NCBI GenBank assembly: GCA_040388625.1
Contig: JAZKBK010000003.1
Location: 496,001 to 560,000 of the forward strand
From: Gemmatimonadota bacterium
GTDB taxonomy: Bacteria > Gemmatimonadota > Gemmatimonadetes > Gemmatimonadales > Gemmatimonadaceae
Reading direction: 5' to 3'
DNA length: 64,000 bases
The notes under the pieces: model-generated
Databases searched by the model: none
What the model was told of the DNA's origin: nothing
The model's input: the letters and a program-made list of their open reading frames with translations, nothing else
Shown here: piece after piece, positions 24,598 to 34,174 of the stretch
Numbering within the stretch: the stretch's first letter is position 1
Layout of the letters: every line of letters begins with the position of its first letter
Program-made: the position numbers and the translations under genes

Positions 24598-26103
24598 TCA
24601 GTGAACCGGAGTTGGCATGGCTACGAGTACGGCAGTCGCCGCGATGACCAGCACGCCGAACACCAGCTCGAACGTTCCGGACCGCTGAAAGCGCACGCTG
24701 GCACTGGAAGAAGCGTGTGGCGATTCGCTACCACCTGACGCCGCGTGGCTAAGAGCGGATCGAGCGAGTGCGGATCGCATGCGGAGCCAGTTGAATGCGC
24801 CGGCAGCAAATACGCCTCCGACCAGCGCGAGCTTTATGAGCAAGACAACGCCGTACGAGGTGCGCCACAGTGCAGAGACGGATCCGAGCCTCAGCCACGC
24901 GGAGATGAGACCCGTCAGTACGACGATCGCCGCAAACGTGAGCGCAATGGGACTGAATGCGTTGACCATATCGGCCATGAGACCAGTGGAGTGGCCGGTA
25001 GATGTGTTACGCGATTGAGTACGAATGGCCGCCGGAAGACCCACGAACACAAGCACGCACAGACTTCCGAGCCATGCACCGGCCGAAATTACGTGTATCG
25101 CGTCGGTTGTTACGGCGAATGTCCTCCAATGAGGCATTCCAGCGGCGTGCCCGGAAAGTGCAGGTGTAACGGCCAGAACAAGAGCGGCAATCGCGGCGAT
25201 GCTCCAGCCGACGCCCACGCCGGCGCCAAGGCGGCGGCGTGCAAGCGCGAATCCTGCGCATGCGACGATCGCCGCTCCGACCTGAAGAAGCCACACGCTT
25301 CCCCAAGTGGTCTGGCCGACGATGGCTGTCACACTCATAGTCATCGAGGCTGCCATCACCGATTGCTCCGCAAGGAGGCGACCCATCGCCGCTATCACGA
25401 CAGCCAGACCCGCGACGATGCCGAGTGTCGCAAGCCGGGGGACAATTGCCGTGGCAAGCACTTCGTGTGTTCCGGCCCGGGCCAGAGCCAGGGCCGGTGA
25501 AGCGCCAACCCGCGGCAGCACGAGCAGGCGAAACGCGACAACTCCGACAAGAAGAACGAGGCCTGTGAAGCTCAGCCATCGGACGATCACATAAATCGGC
25601 GACTCGACATCCATTCCGGACACAGCCATAGGTTCGGCATTCGGCTCGGTTGGAATTACCGTCACCGATCCACTCGGCGGCGCGGTCGCGGTCGTTGCGG
25701 TACCAGTCGCACTAATAATCCCAGTCACAGTGAACGAAAAGCCACCGTTCGACGGATGGCCGTCGTCAGCCGCCACTGTGCGCCATTTCACTGTGTAATC
25801 ACCCGGAGCCAACACACCATTGATAATCGCCAAGACCGACACCGATGTGTCCGGGACCGCCGTCACTTTTCCCAGTTGAAAGACGCGGCCGTCTGCGGCC
25901 GAGAGAATGATGGTGGTCAACGAGGCTTCCGGTGCTTCGCTGAACCACAGTTGAATCGTATTCGGAGCTGCGGCAACCCTCGCGCCAGCGGATGGCACGC
26001 TCTTTACGAGATGAGCGTGCGCGAATGCGGCGCGCGGCGCGACGATCACGAAGATCGAAATGAGCAGTCCCAACGCGCGACGGATGGTCAGTTGACGACT
26101 CAT
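24598..26103 (-). CDS. CopC-CopD fusion copper resistance protein
   Basis: 501 residues. A signal peptide (MSRQLTIRRALGLLISIFVIVAPRAAFA) leads to a CopC domain starting AHLVKSVPSAGARV, where the mature N-terminal His binds copper in this family, with GDYTVKWRTVAADDGHPSNGGFSFTV near its end. A Thr/Pro linker leads to a CopD domain with about eight spans (IYVIVRWLSFTGLVLLVGVVAFRLL; HAAGMPHW; HVISAGAWLGSLC). CopC-CopD are thought to handle or take up periplasmic copper. The start overlaps the outer-membrane gene upstream by ATGA, so they are one operon. Confidence 0.9.
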   Translation of the reverse strand: MSRQLTIRRALGLLISIFVIVAPRAAFAHAHLVKSVPSAGARVAAAPNTIQLWFSEAPEASLTTIILSAADGRVFQLGKVTAVPDTSVSVLAIINGVLAPGDYTVKWRTVAADDGHPSNGGFSFTVTGIISATGTATTATAPPSGSVTVIPTEPNAEPMAVSGMDVESPIYVIVRWLSFTGLVLLVGVVAFRLLVLPRVGASPALALARAGTHEVLATAIVPRLATLGIVAGLAVVIAAMGRLLAEQSVMAASMTMSVTAIVGQTTWGSVWLLQVGAAIVACAGFALARRRLGAGVGVGWSIAAIAALVLAVTPALSGHAAGMPHWRTFAVTTDAIHVISAGAWLGSLCVLVFVGLPAAIRTQSRNTSTGHSTGLMADMVNAFSPIALTFAAIVVLTGLISAWLRLGSVSALWRTSYGVVLLIKLALVGGVFAAGAFNWLRMRSALARSALSHAASGGSESPHASSSASVRFQRSGTFELVFGVLVIAATAVLVAMPTPVH

Positions 26104-27719
26104 TGCATGTTATCCATGTCATGCAGGGGCTCCTGCATGTGCGACGGAGCCTCAGGGCTAGCCATATGCATACCCATGTGCATTGCACCCGGTCGCAGAC
26201 GCAGAAAGACAGTAGCTCCAAGAGGCGTGCGTGTGCCGTAGGTATCCTTCAGCGTGGATGGGACCATGTTGACCGTACCCGCCACCCCGAGTCCGAGGCT
26301 TCCGCCGTACACAGAGGTGAGCTCGCGCACGTAACCCAACGTCACTTCGCCGACGTTGTACCGAATCGGCGACGACTGGTCCATGAGTGCTATAGTTCCA
26401 GCGCCTGACCCTTGTGTGAGTGGAGGTGGAGGCGTTGCGCCCGAGGTGGGAAGATCTTCCGGACCTTTTTGCACGAATTCCGCGCGTCCGAAGATCGTGT
26501 TGCGCTGATCGAGGGTGAGATTACTTTCGGCCAGCAGACTATTGGACAGGCTGGTCTGCCCCGCGTGCTTGTTCGCTCCGTATATGAATGTGCTTGCCCA
26601 GTTACCGGACACGCCGAAGGGTCGCCCATACAGTGCCGACGCGCTGATGCGATGCAGCGATTCCTCGGGGTGCAATTGCTCCGGGCTTTTGAGATACGCA
26701 TACGATCCGGAAAGACTCCAGTTCTCGTTTGGATTTACCGTGAGACGTCCTGCATAGGAGTCCAGGCTGCGTCCCTTGTAGTCGAAGTTGGTGCGGACCT
26801 CGTCCGGTTCGCGTCCGTTGAAGATCGATCCCTCGAGTCGCACCGTACGCGTGTAAATCCCGCCAGTGAGTACCCCAAACGAGATGTGCGTCGCATCCTG
26901 CCAGTGGTGGCCGATCGGAGCAAGTGGATCGTTCTGGGCACTCGGGCGATGCGGAAAGGCGACGGGTCCGATTGCGGGCTCGCCGACTGGAGCGGCGTAG
27001 AGCGACACAGCCAGATTGTCACCGATCGCGTGATCATACATCGCCGCGATCTCCATGAAGAGATCGTGGGGATGCTGACGATCGTAAAGCGATTGGCCGC
27101 GGTACGACTCACCCGATTGAAGTAACAACGGATAGCCGCGCGAGCCAACGGTGAACGCTTCGGCGCTCATCATGCCGCGCAGATTGAGACGACCCCCCGC
27201 GAGATCATGACCGGCCATGATCATTCCCCAGTTCACGCTGCCGAACTGTTTGTCGCCCCGCTTTGTGCCCTGGTCGTCGTACTGCAGAAACGCAAGGCCG
27301 TGCAGCATCAGATCCCAGCCACCCAACGTCGTGTGCGACGCGTGCATAGTTGTCGCATCTGGCACCCACGAGGTGCCGGAGCCCATGCGCTGCATGGGGA
27401 GGCCGAGTGGCGCTGAGTCCATGGACATCCCGGGCATCGAAGAACTTCCTGTATCGGTCGGTGCCGACATCCCCTTCATGCCGTTCATCCTGTGCATGTC
27501 CTGCATCGGGGATGATTTGGCCGAGCTGTCCTGTGCGGGTTTGTGGCGAACGGAATCAGCCTGTGCAGAGTGACCAGGTTGTGCCGACGCCGAAGAAGCA
27601 GTCACGGTTGTAATGATACTGAACGCGATTGTTATAACTACGAGTGCGCGCACACGCCTGCGCAATTGGTTGAATGGCGGTGTGATGAGTGTGGAAACCG
27701 CCGCTGATATAAGCGACAT
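26100..27719 (-). CDS. Met/His-rich outer-membrane beta-barrel protein of a copper operon
   Basis: 539 residues. An N-terminal leader (LVVITIAFSIITTVTASSASAQ) is followed by a Met/His-rich stretch (about 70-110: MQDMHRMNGMKGM, MPGMSMDSAPL) suited to Cu(I) binding, and the C-terminus again has MHMGMHMASPEAPSHMQEPLH. The middle alternates Gly/aromatic strands (GGWDLMLHGLAFLQYDDQG, WSLSGSYAYLKSPEQLHPEE), like an outer-membrane barrel. I know no tested function. It precedes the CopC-CopD fusion by a 4-nt overlap and is the first gene of that pair. Confidence 0.75.
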   Translation of the reverse strand: MSLISAAVSTLITPPFNQLRRRVRALVVITIAFSIITTVTASSASAQPGHSAQADSVRHKPAQDSSAKSSPMQDMHRMNGMKGMSAPTDTGSSSMPGMSMDSAPLGLPMQRMGSGTSWVPDATTMHASHTTLGGWDLMLHGLAFLQYDDQGTKRGDKQFGSVNWGMIMAGHDLAGGRLNLRGMMSAEAFTVGSRGYPLLLQSGESYRGQSLYDRQHPHDLFMEIAAMYDHAIGDNLAVSLYAAPVGEPAIGPVAFPHRPSAQNDPLAPIGHHWQDATHISFGVLTGGIYTRTVRLEGSIFNGREPDEVRTNFDYKGRSLDSYAGRLTVNPNENWSLSGSYAYLKSPEQLHPEESLHRISASALYGRPFGVSGNWASTFIYGANKHAGQTSLSNSLLAESNLTLDQRNTIFGRAEFVQKGPEDLPTSGATPPPPLTQGSGAGTIALMDQSSPIRYNVGEVTLGYVRELTSVYGGSLGLGVAGTVNMVPSTLKDTYGTRTPLGATVFLRLRPGAMHMGMHMASPEAPSHMQEPLHDMDNMQ

Positions 27720-27812
27720 CTATAAGATCCGGAAGCAATCGCCGCAGCATTATTGCCGTGACAATCATGTAATCGAAGAAAGTGAAGTAATGCCCGATTT
27801 GCCCGGCCCGGA

Positions 27813-27832
27813 CGCATGCATACGTGCATGCG
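27813..27832. promoter_or_regulatory. Perfect inverted repeat upstream of the copper operon
   Basis: Arms CGCATGCA and TGCATGCG around TACG, about 95 nt upstream of the outer-membrane gene start. Likely an operator for a regulator not identified here. Confidence 0.45.
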
Positions 27833-27967
27833 CAGACGCGAGCGGTTATAAGGCAGTCGAACTGAACAGTTTTTTTTGGTTGTGGTGCCGGAAGGCACCT
27901 TGGAGTCGGCGCCAACATTGGACGACTCGGATTGCCGCGTGATCGCAGCGGCTACTGGACCTGCTGC

Positions 27968-28348
27968 TTAAGCCTTCGGAGGGGGTGGTTCCGGTGCTAC
28001 GGCCAATTCGATTGGCAAATCGGCGTACGCCACATGCGCGGACGCCACGATCGGCGTCGCCGGTCGCAGCGAAGTTACGATTGCTGGGAGCGCGACTGCG
28101 GCGCATCCTGCGACAGCCGGACAGCAATTCGTGCCCGTGGGGTTGGGATGCTGCCGTTGCGAATGCTGCTGCTTCTGTGTGGTGCCCGAAGGATCCTGCG
28201 CGGCAGCTGTGTCACAATGCGCCTCTGCACGAGCCGCGTACGAATCGGCCGATCCGGCCTGTCCCATCGGCGCACAGGATGCGCTGATGCCCGTCAAGGC
28301 GGGAATCAGCATGGCGCTGAGCACCATCCGAAGGATGCGGCGGGTCAT
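27968..28348 (-). CDS. Small secreted Cys/His protein of a metal-module family
   Basis: 126 residues from the ATG at 28348 (open frame extends 7 codons more). A hydrophobic leader (MTRRILRMVLSAMLIPALTGISASC) ends in a lipobox-like SASC. A His/Gln-rich middle (TTQKQQHSQRQHPNP) is followed by NCCPAVAGC and a Pro-rich end finishing PEPPPPKA. Related small proteins occur at 37308-37733 and 46958-47401, each near a metal efflux operon. Function unknown; periplasmic metal binding is a guess from residue content. Confidence 0.55.
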   Translation of the reverse strand: MTRRILRMVLSAMLIPALTGISASCAPMGQAGSADSYAARAEAHCDTAAAQDPSGTTQKQQHSQRQHPNPTGTNCCPAVAGCAAVALPAIVTSLRPATPIVASAHVAYADLPIELAVAPEPPPPKA

Positions 28349-28479
28349 ATCAGGTAATCTAACCGGCAATTAGCGGACCATCGGCCAGTTGGGCGAGTGG
28401 TCGCCACAGGTTCTATTGACCAATGACGGCCGCGCCCATCTTCGCTTTGAAATCCTCATGTGCCGTTCCCATTGACGGC

Positions 28480-29274
28480 CTATCTCGGAGCGTAGCGCGA
28501 AACTCTCAATGATGCGTCGTCATCATCTCTAGCACGTCGATGAACGTGCAGCGCGGTTCGGACACCGTACATGCCCTGCCAAATAAGTAGCCCGCCGATC
28601 AGGAGTGCAGAAACAGAGTCCAGCGGCGCCCACGAAGCAAACCAGAGCAGCGCCAACGCCAGTAGTACACCACCAGCAACACAAGCTGAGTAGAACGCGC
28701 CGTTGGCATCGGCGTGCAAGGCCTCGCTCTGAAGGGTGGCAGCTACGCCGCGCTTGAGGCGCGCGAGAACGTACCACACGAGTGTAGAGCTGCCCGCGAT
28801 TGTTATCGCTTCCGCATACTGAGTGTGCGAGACGCTCCAGGCAGCGGGATGAAAGTGCAGAAGCGTTCGCACAGACACGGACAGAGTAGCAACCAGCGAG
28901 GTGACGCCAACTATTGCAAACGCCAGTGACTCATGCCGATAGTCGCCGAAAGCTGCTCCGTCGCCGTTCAACAGTGCAGTAATTTGTGCTCGTCCGATCA
29001 GGCACGTCAAAATATCAACAGTCGTCACATGCGCCAGAGCAACCAACATTGTGCTGTCCGCCCTCGATCCGACTACGAAGGCAAGAATCGTCTCGATTAC
29101 CGCCCACACAATCGCGAGATGAGCCCCCGTCAGTCCGCGGCGGAGCGATTCTTCACGTCGCACGGAGTCGTTTTTCTCATTGTTATCCGTTGCCGAATCG
29201 TACGATGACGACACTGTCGTGCTTGCCTCCTTGCGCGACGGGTGAGATGGTCCCGTGTTAGCCGAAGCTCGCAT
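28480..29274 (-). CDS. CDF-like cation transporter, divergent
   Basis: 264 residues with about six membrane spans after a polar 45-residue N-terminus. The last paired helices carry SEALHADANGAF, which keeps the His-x-x-x-Asp-like feature of cation diffusion facilitators, and TM2 has LAHVTTVD. The usual C-terminal cytosolic ferredoxin-like domain is missing; it ends soon after the last helix with HVHRRARDDDD. The start overlaps the stop of the CDF gene upstream (TGATG), so it is made with it, perhaps as a second subunit. Confidence 0.7.
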   Translation of the reverse strand: MRASANTGPSHPSRKEASTTVSSSYDSATDNNEKNDSVRREESLRRGLTGAHLAIVWAVIETILAFVVGSRADSTMLVALAHVTTVDILTCLIGRAQITALLNGDGAAFGDYRHESLAFAIVGVTSLVATLSVSVRTLLHFHPAAWSVSHTQYAEAITIAGSSTLVWYVLARLKRGVAATLQSEALHADANGAFYSACVAGGVLLALALLWFASWAPLDSVSALLIGGLLIWQGMYGVRTALHVHRRARDDDDASLRVSRYAPR

Positions 29275-30212
29275 CAGATCACTTCGGCAGGCGCCTGCTT
29301 ACATTCGGCCGATCCGTATCCTCGCTCGATCTGAATGGTGGCGTGCTCGATCCCAAATCGATCGTGCAGGTCCTTGCACGCCCCCAGCAACATCGCATCA
29401 TCATCGCCATGCGTTGGCTTTACCAGATGGGCAGTGAGCGCCACATCCGTCGTACTCATCCCCCAGATATGCAGGTCGTGCACTTCCGCGACTCCTGGCA
29501 GCGCGCGCAAGTACGCTTCGACCTCGTGCAGATCGACACTTTCCGGAACTGCATCAAGCGCGAGATTAATTGACTCTGTGAGGAGCCCCCAGGTGCCTAT
29601 CGTAATGACGACCACGATTAGGAGGCTCATGGCTGGGTCGAGCCACAGCCAGCCAGTGACGCCGATGATGATTCCCGCTACAACGACACCGGCCGAGACT
29701 CCAGCGTCCGCGGCCATGTGGAGGAATGCACCGCGGATGTTGAGGTCGCCCTTCCGTCCTGCCATGAAAAGGAGCGCGGTGCCCATGTTGATCACGATCC
29801 CGACAGCCGCCACCCAGACTACAATGTTACTCTGAACTGGATCAGGGTTCCTGAAACGACCAATCGCCTCCCAGGCAATCGCACCCACCGTTACAAGCAG
29901 GAATATCGCGTTGCCGAGCGCGGCAAGAATCGAACTTCGTCGCATACCGTACGTGTGACGGCGCGTCGGGAGTCTGCGCGTCAGGAGTGCTGCTACCCAT
30001 GCGAGGACCAATCCCAATACGTCGCCAAAATTGTGTCCGGCATCGGCGACGAGTGCCAGGGATTGTGATCTGAGTCCGTAGATCGCTTCTATGACAACGA
30101 ACACGAGGTTTAGTGAGATCCCAATCGCGAACGCCGCATTGTAGTTGGCGGACCCATGGCTGTGTGCGTGGCCCTGGGAGTTGCCGGTTGTTGGGTCGGG
30201 TGTTCGGGGCAT
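29274..30212 (-). CDS. Cation diffusion facilitator (CzcD-like)
   Basis: 312 residues from the ATG at 30212 (the open frame extends to 30284). A His-rich start (GHAHSHGSANYN) precedes six membrane helices. TM2 has LVADAGHNFGDVLGL and TM5 has LHMAADAGVSAGVV, the His/Asp quartet of Zn/Co/Cd-proton antiporters. A cytosolic C-terminal domain (VDLHEVEAYLRALPGVAEVHDLHIWGMSTTDVALTAHLV) is the usual CDF dimer domain. It follows the PII-like gene and precedes a second CDF-like gene. It should move Zn or a related divalent metal out of the cytosol. Confidence 0.92.
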   Translation of the reverse strand: MPRTPDPTTGNSQGHAHSHGSANYNAAFAIGISLNLVFVVIEAIYGLRSQSLALVADAGHNFGDVLGLVLAWVAALLTRRLPTRRHTYGMRRSSILAALGNAIFLLVTVGAIAWEAIGRFRNPDPVQSNIVVWVAAVGIVINMGTALLFMAGRKGDLNIRGAFLHMAADAGVSAGVVVAGIIIGVTGWLWLDPAMSLLIVVVITIGTWGLLTESINLALDAVPESVDLHEVEAYLRALPGVAEVHDLHIWGMSTTDVALTAHLVKPTHGDDDAMLLGACKDLHDRFGIEHATIQIERGYGSAECKQAPAEVI

Positions 30213-30326
30213 GATCAGCCTAACTTCGCCGATCGGGCCGTAAAACGCAAAGCCGCGGGTGCTCGTGTCCGTGATAACCCCCACGTGGAAAGGGGTGGAA
30301 GCAACGAATAGGCATTCTCTGCGGGG

Positions 30327-30854
30327 TCACGATAGGGCTGCCATGTCCAACTCCAGAGTGCGTATGCGGACGACGTGTGTGATCGGCCACATGAATATCT
30401 TGCCGTCGCCAGCGCGACCTGTTCGTGCAGCGCGCGAAATAGTCTGGACTATCGTTTCGGCGCGCTCACGCTCAGCAACTACGATCTCGAGTTTCACCTT
30501 CTCGGTGAAATCGGTAAGATCACTTCCAGCGGCGCGCTCTCCTTCACGACGGTGCAGCTCAGTCCCAGACGCACCCAGACCCGCAATGTGGCTCGAAGTC
30601 TCCTCAAGACTCAGCTTCCAATGCCCGAAGCCCCGGCACTCGCTTACCGTCATTCCGTTGAAGCCGGGAATGCTTTCCAACGCCAACATCACGACGTCGA
30701 GTTTGAATGGCTGAATGATCGCGGTAATCATTATCATCTCTGGCGGTGTCTCGGTCATTGTTTCATCCCATGTTCTTGCTGGTGAGGTGTTCGCATCGTT
30801 CGCCTGCGCCGCGGCAGGTGTCATCCGGACGTTTGACGCTTGATTATTTGGCAT
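30327..30854 (-). CDS. PII-like protein linked to a metal efflux operon
   Basis: 175 residues by the TAATG overlap with the pump gene; an ATG at 30758 would drop a low-complexity 32-residue leader. PII fold signs: MIMITAIIQPFKLDVVMLALESIPGFNGMTVSECRGFG, then KVKLEIVVAERERAETIVQTISRAARTGRAGDGKIFMWPITHVVRIRTLE. The T-loop (between GFG and VKLE) has no uridylylation Tyr and looks like the variant PII group known next to czc-type pumps. It may tune the pump by ATP/ADP; unproven. Confidence 0.8.
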   Translation of the reverse strand: MPNNQASNVRMTPAAAQANDANTSPARTWDETMTETPPEMIMITAIIQPFKLDVVMLALESIPGFNGMTVSECRGFGHWKLSLEETSSHIAGLGASGTELHRREGERAAGSDLTDFTEKVKLEIVVAERERAETIVQTISRAARTGRAGDGKIFMWPITHVVRIRTLELDMAALS

Positions 30855-33800
30855 TACTCAGAACCTTCGAACCACCCGTACAACGTCGGCAGGAGGAGAA
30901 GCGTGAGTGCTGTCGATGTGATCAATCCACCAACAACGACGGCCGCGAGCGGACGCTGTACTTCAGATCCGGCACCGCTCGAGAAGAGAAGTGGCAACAG
31001 ACCGAGAATGGCAACGGTCGCCGTCATCAACACGGGACGAAGCCGCAAAACAGTGCCCTGATAGACGGCCTCAGTTACCGTCAGGCCGTCCTGTCTTAGT
31101 GAATTGATGTAACTCACCAGGACAACTCCGTTCAGCACCGCGACACCGAACAGCGCGATGAAACCCACTGACGCTGGTACTGAGAGATACTGACGCGAGA
31201 TCGCGAGCCCCAGGATGCCGCCAATGAGGGCAAAGGGCACGTTCAGAATTATTAACGCTGCCTGCTTGAGCGACCCAAAGCTTGAAAACAGGAGCAGGAA
31301 TATGAGTCCAATGGTGATCGGTACGATGACTGCGAGTCGCTTCATTGCCCGCTGCTGGTTTTCGAACTGGCCACCCCACGTGATGAAGTAGCCGGTGGGA
31401 AGCTTGACCTGTGCGGCGATCTTCTGCTGTGCCTCGGCAACAAAACCACCCAGGTCACGTCCGCGCACATTGAGCTGCACAACAATCCGCCGCTGGCCGT
31501 CCTGGTGGCTGATCTGTTTGGGTCCGACAACCGTGCGAATGTCGGCAAGTTGTGAAAGCGGCACGCGCGCCGTACCATCGGGCGCCGGGATGAGGAGATT
31601 ACCGATCGCGTCAAGGTCGCGGCGATACGGGTCCATGAGCCGGACAGTGATGTCAAATCGCCGGATCCCCTCGAATACCTGCCCCGCATCAGCACCGCCG
31701 ATCGCAGTCTGAATGGCGGACTGGACATCTTCGACGTTGATCCCATATCGCGCGATCGCAGCGCGGTCGATCTTGATCTGCACCTGCGGCTGGCCGGTCA
31801 CCTGTTCAGTCTGCACGTCTGCAGCTCCTGAAATACCGGATACGACGCGCTGAATCTGGTCAGCCTTGGCGACAAGTTCGTCCAGGTCGTCACCGAAGAG
31901 CTGAATCGCGAGCTGCGCCTTTACGCCGCTCAGGAGTTCGTCCACGCGATTAGCGATCGGCTGCGAGAAATTGAGCGCAACCCCCGGGAACACCGAAAAT
32001 TTCTTCTCCATGGCTTCGACGAGATGCGGTTTGTCGCGTCCCGTCTTCCATTCCTTCTCTGGCTTCAATGTGACGATTGCTTCGATGTTGTTCACCGGCT
32101 CCGGATCGCCACCTGCCTCAGCGCGACCAATCTTGGACACCACGTCGGCGACTTCCGGAAACGACTTCGCCATACGCTCCAGCTCGGTCGCTGTGCGAAT
32201 GCCCTCTTCCAGTCCGGCCGATGGCGCGAGTGAAGCCCGGTACAGGATGGATCCTTCTTCAAGCGCCGGTACGAACTCGGAGCCAAGGAACGGCACGATC
32301 GCGAGACTAGCCGCGAGTGCGGCGAGCGCGCCAAACAGCATCGTCTTTCTGTTCCGGATCGACCACCGAAGCACTGGCAGATATGGAGTCTTCACATTGC
32401 GCATGATCCACGTGTCTTCTTCGCTCCCACCTTTCAGGAAGAAGGAGCAGAGCACTGGTATCACTGTAAGCGAGAAGAGGAGCGAGCCCACCATCGCGAA
32501 CGAGATCGCGAATGCCATGGGCCGGAACATCTTTCCCTCGACGCCTTGCAGCGTGAACAGCGGAAGAAAGACCAGAATGATGACAGAGATCGCGAATACG
32601 ATCGGCCGACCGACTTCGCGAGCGGAGCGTAAAATCAGGTGTCCTTTCGACTCGCGATAGGTGGATTCGATTCGCTCAGCAGTAACGCTACTTCCAGTAA
32701 CGCTACTTCCAGTAACGCTACTTCCGGTAACACTGGTTTCACCGACTCTTTCTCGCTGCTCGATATCTGGAGTGGATGCGGTTTCTACGGGATACTCTCC
32801 GGTGAACTTGCTGCGCGCGAGAGCACCATCTTGGCCGTCTCCTCGTCCATCGTGCGGCGTAGGGCGGTGTTCCGCTTCCGACAGGTGTCGATACACGTTC
32901 TCGACCATCACGACACCGCCATCGGCCATCATGCCGATTGCAATCGCGAGCCCTCCGAGACTCATGAGATTGGCACTTAATCCCGTGTACTGCATGAGCA
33001 TGAAGGCGAGCAGAAGCGAGAGCGGTAGCATCGCCGTCACGATGAGCGAACTACGTACATTCCCCAGGAACAGGAAGAGAATTACCACAATCAGGACGGC
33101 TCCCTCCAGCAGAGCGTCCTTGACCGTTCCCACTGCACGCTCCACGAGCTCTGACTGGTCGTAATACGGAACAACTTTCACCCCCGCGGGCAGCGTCTTG
33201 TTGATGTCCGCCACCTTTGACTTGACGGAATCGATCACCTTTGATGTGTTCTCATAGATGCGCTTCAACACGATGCCGGTAACTGCCTCACCCTTTCCAT
33301 TCATCGTGACCGCACCGCGCCGCACTTCCGGGCCAACACCCACCTCGGCGACGTTCCGCACGAATACGGGGGTACCGTTCCCATTGGCGACGATCACATT
33401 ACCTAGATCGTTGATGCTTTCCGCCAGCCCGATGCCGCGGATGAGATATTCCTCCGGCCCGCGAGTGATGTAGCCGCCACCAACATTGCGGTTGTTGGCA
33501 CCGATCGCTTCGCGTACCTGTGGAAGTGTGACGCCGTATTGCAGTAGTGCACGTGGATCGACGCGGATCTGGTACTGCTTGACGTCACCACCGAAGCTCA
33601 GGACCTCCGTCACACCGGGCACGGTCCTCAAGTTGTACTTGACGATCCAGTCCTGAAGTGTTCGGAGATCTGTTAGAGCGCCCAGTGTGCCGGCTGCGCT
33701 ATCGGGACCAACGGCGCCCTTACCATCGCGTTCGACAACGTACTGGTAGACCTGACCCAGGCCGGTGGTGATGGGGCCGAGTTTCGGGTCGCCTAGGCCG

Positions 33801-34168
33801 GGCGGGATCTGATCTTTCGCCTCCTGCAGCTTCTCAAGTGTGAGCTGGCGCGCAAAGTAGATATCGACGTCGTCCTTGAAGTAGACGGATACCTGACTGA
33901 TGCCGAAAGCGGAGATCGACTTGACCTGCTCGACACCCGGCATGCCATTCATCGCGACTTCCACCGGATACGTGATAAGCTTCTCGACTTCTTCCGGTGC
34001 GAGGCCCGGCGCTTCCGTCATTACTTGCACGAGCGTTGGCGAAACGTCCGGAAATGCGTCGATGGGCAGACGGGTGAGCGCAAAGGCTCCACCACTCAGG
34101 ACTCCTACGGCCAACAGGATGACTAGAAGCCGGTTCCTGAGCGAAAATTCGATTATGCGATCAATCAC
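30854..34168 (-). CDS. HME-RND heavy-metal efflux pump (CzcA/CusA family)
   Basis: 1104 residues, full-length RND pump. N-terminus IDRIIEFSLRNRLLVILLAVGVLSGGAFALTRLPIDAFPDVS, large porter loops (GLAPEEVEKLITYPVEVAMNGMPGVEQV) and the TM4 motif LGGLAIAIGMMADGGVVMVENVYRHL. That motif lacks the DFGxxxD of classic Zn/Co/Cd CzcA pumps, so metal choice is uncertain. A cytoplasmic-side insert after TM4 (about 435-510) is low in complexity and contains tandem GSSVT repeats. It forms a CBA complex with the fusion and channel proteins encoded just upstream. Confidence 0.9.
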   Translation of the reverse strand: MIDRIIEFSLRNRLLVILLAVGVLSGGAFALTRLPIDAFPDVSPTLVQVMTEAPGLAPEEVEKLITYPVEVAMNGMPGVEQVKSISAFGISQVSVYFKDDVDIYFARQLTLEKLQEAKDQIPPGLGDPKLGPITTGLGQVYQYVVERDGKGAVGPDSAAGTLGALTDLRTLQDWIVKYNLRTVPGVTEVLSFGGDVKQYQIRVDPRALLQYGVTLPQVREAIGANNRNVGGGYITRGPEEYLIRGIGLAESINDLGNVIVANGNGTPVFVRNVAEVGVGPEVRRGAVTMNGKGEAVTGIVLKRIYENTSKVIDSVKSKVADINKTLPAGVKVVPYYDQSELVERAVGTVKDALLEGAVLIVVILFLFLGNVRSSLIVTAMLPLSLLLAFMLMQYTGLSANLMSLGGLAIAIGMMADGGVVMVENVYRHLSEAEHRPTPHDGRGDGQDGALARSKFTGEYPVETASTPDIEQRERVGETSVTGSSVTGSSVTGSSVTAERIESTYRESKGHLILRSAREVGRPIVFAISVIILVFLPLFTLQGVEGKMFRPMAFAISFAMVGSLLFSLTVIPVLCSFFLKGGSEEDTWIMRNVKTPYLPVLRWSIRNRKTMLFGALAALAASLAIVPFLGSEFVPALEEGSILYRASLAPSAGLEEGIRTATELERMAKSFPEVADVVSKIGRAEAGGDPEPVNNIEAIVTLKPEKEWKTGRDKPHLVEAMEKKFSVFPGVALNFSQPIANRVDELLSGVKAQLAIQLFGDDLDELVAKADQIQRVVSGISGAADVQTEQVTGQPQVQIKIDRAAIARYGINVEDVQSAIQTAIGGADAGQVFEGIRRFDITVRLMDPYRRDLDAIGNLLIPAPDGTARVPLSQLADIRTVVGPKQISHQDGQRRIVVQLNVRGRDLGGFVAEAQQKIAAQVKLPTGYFITWGGQFENQQRAMKRLAVIVPITIGLIFLLLFSSFGSLKQAALIILNVPFALIGGILGLAISRQYLSVPASVGFIALFGVAVLNGVVLVSYINSLRQDGLTVTEAVYQGTVLRLRPVLMTATVAILGLLPLLFSSGAGSEVQRPLAAVVVGGLITSTALTLLLLPTLYGWFEGSE
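32681..32740 (-). repeat. 15-bp tandem repeats inside the RND pump gene
   Basis: Three identical units (agtaacgctacttcc) and one degenerate unit, in frame, encoding GSSVT repeats. Unit length keeps the frame on slippage, so copy number may vary between strains. Confidence 0.85.
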
Positions 34169-34174
34169 GGCCGC

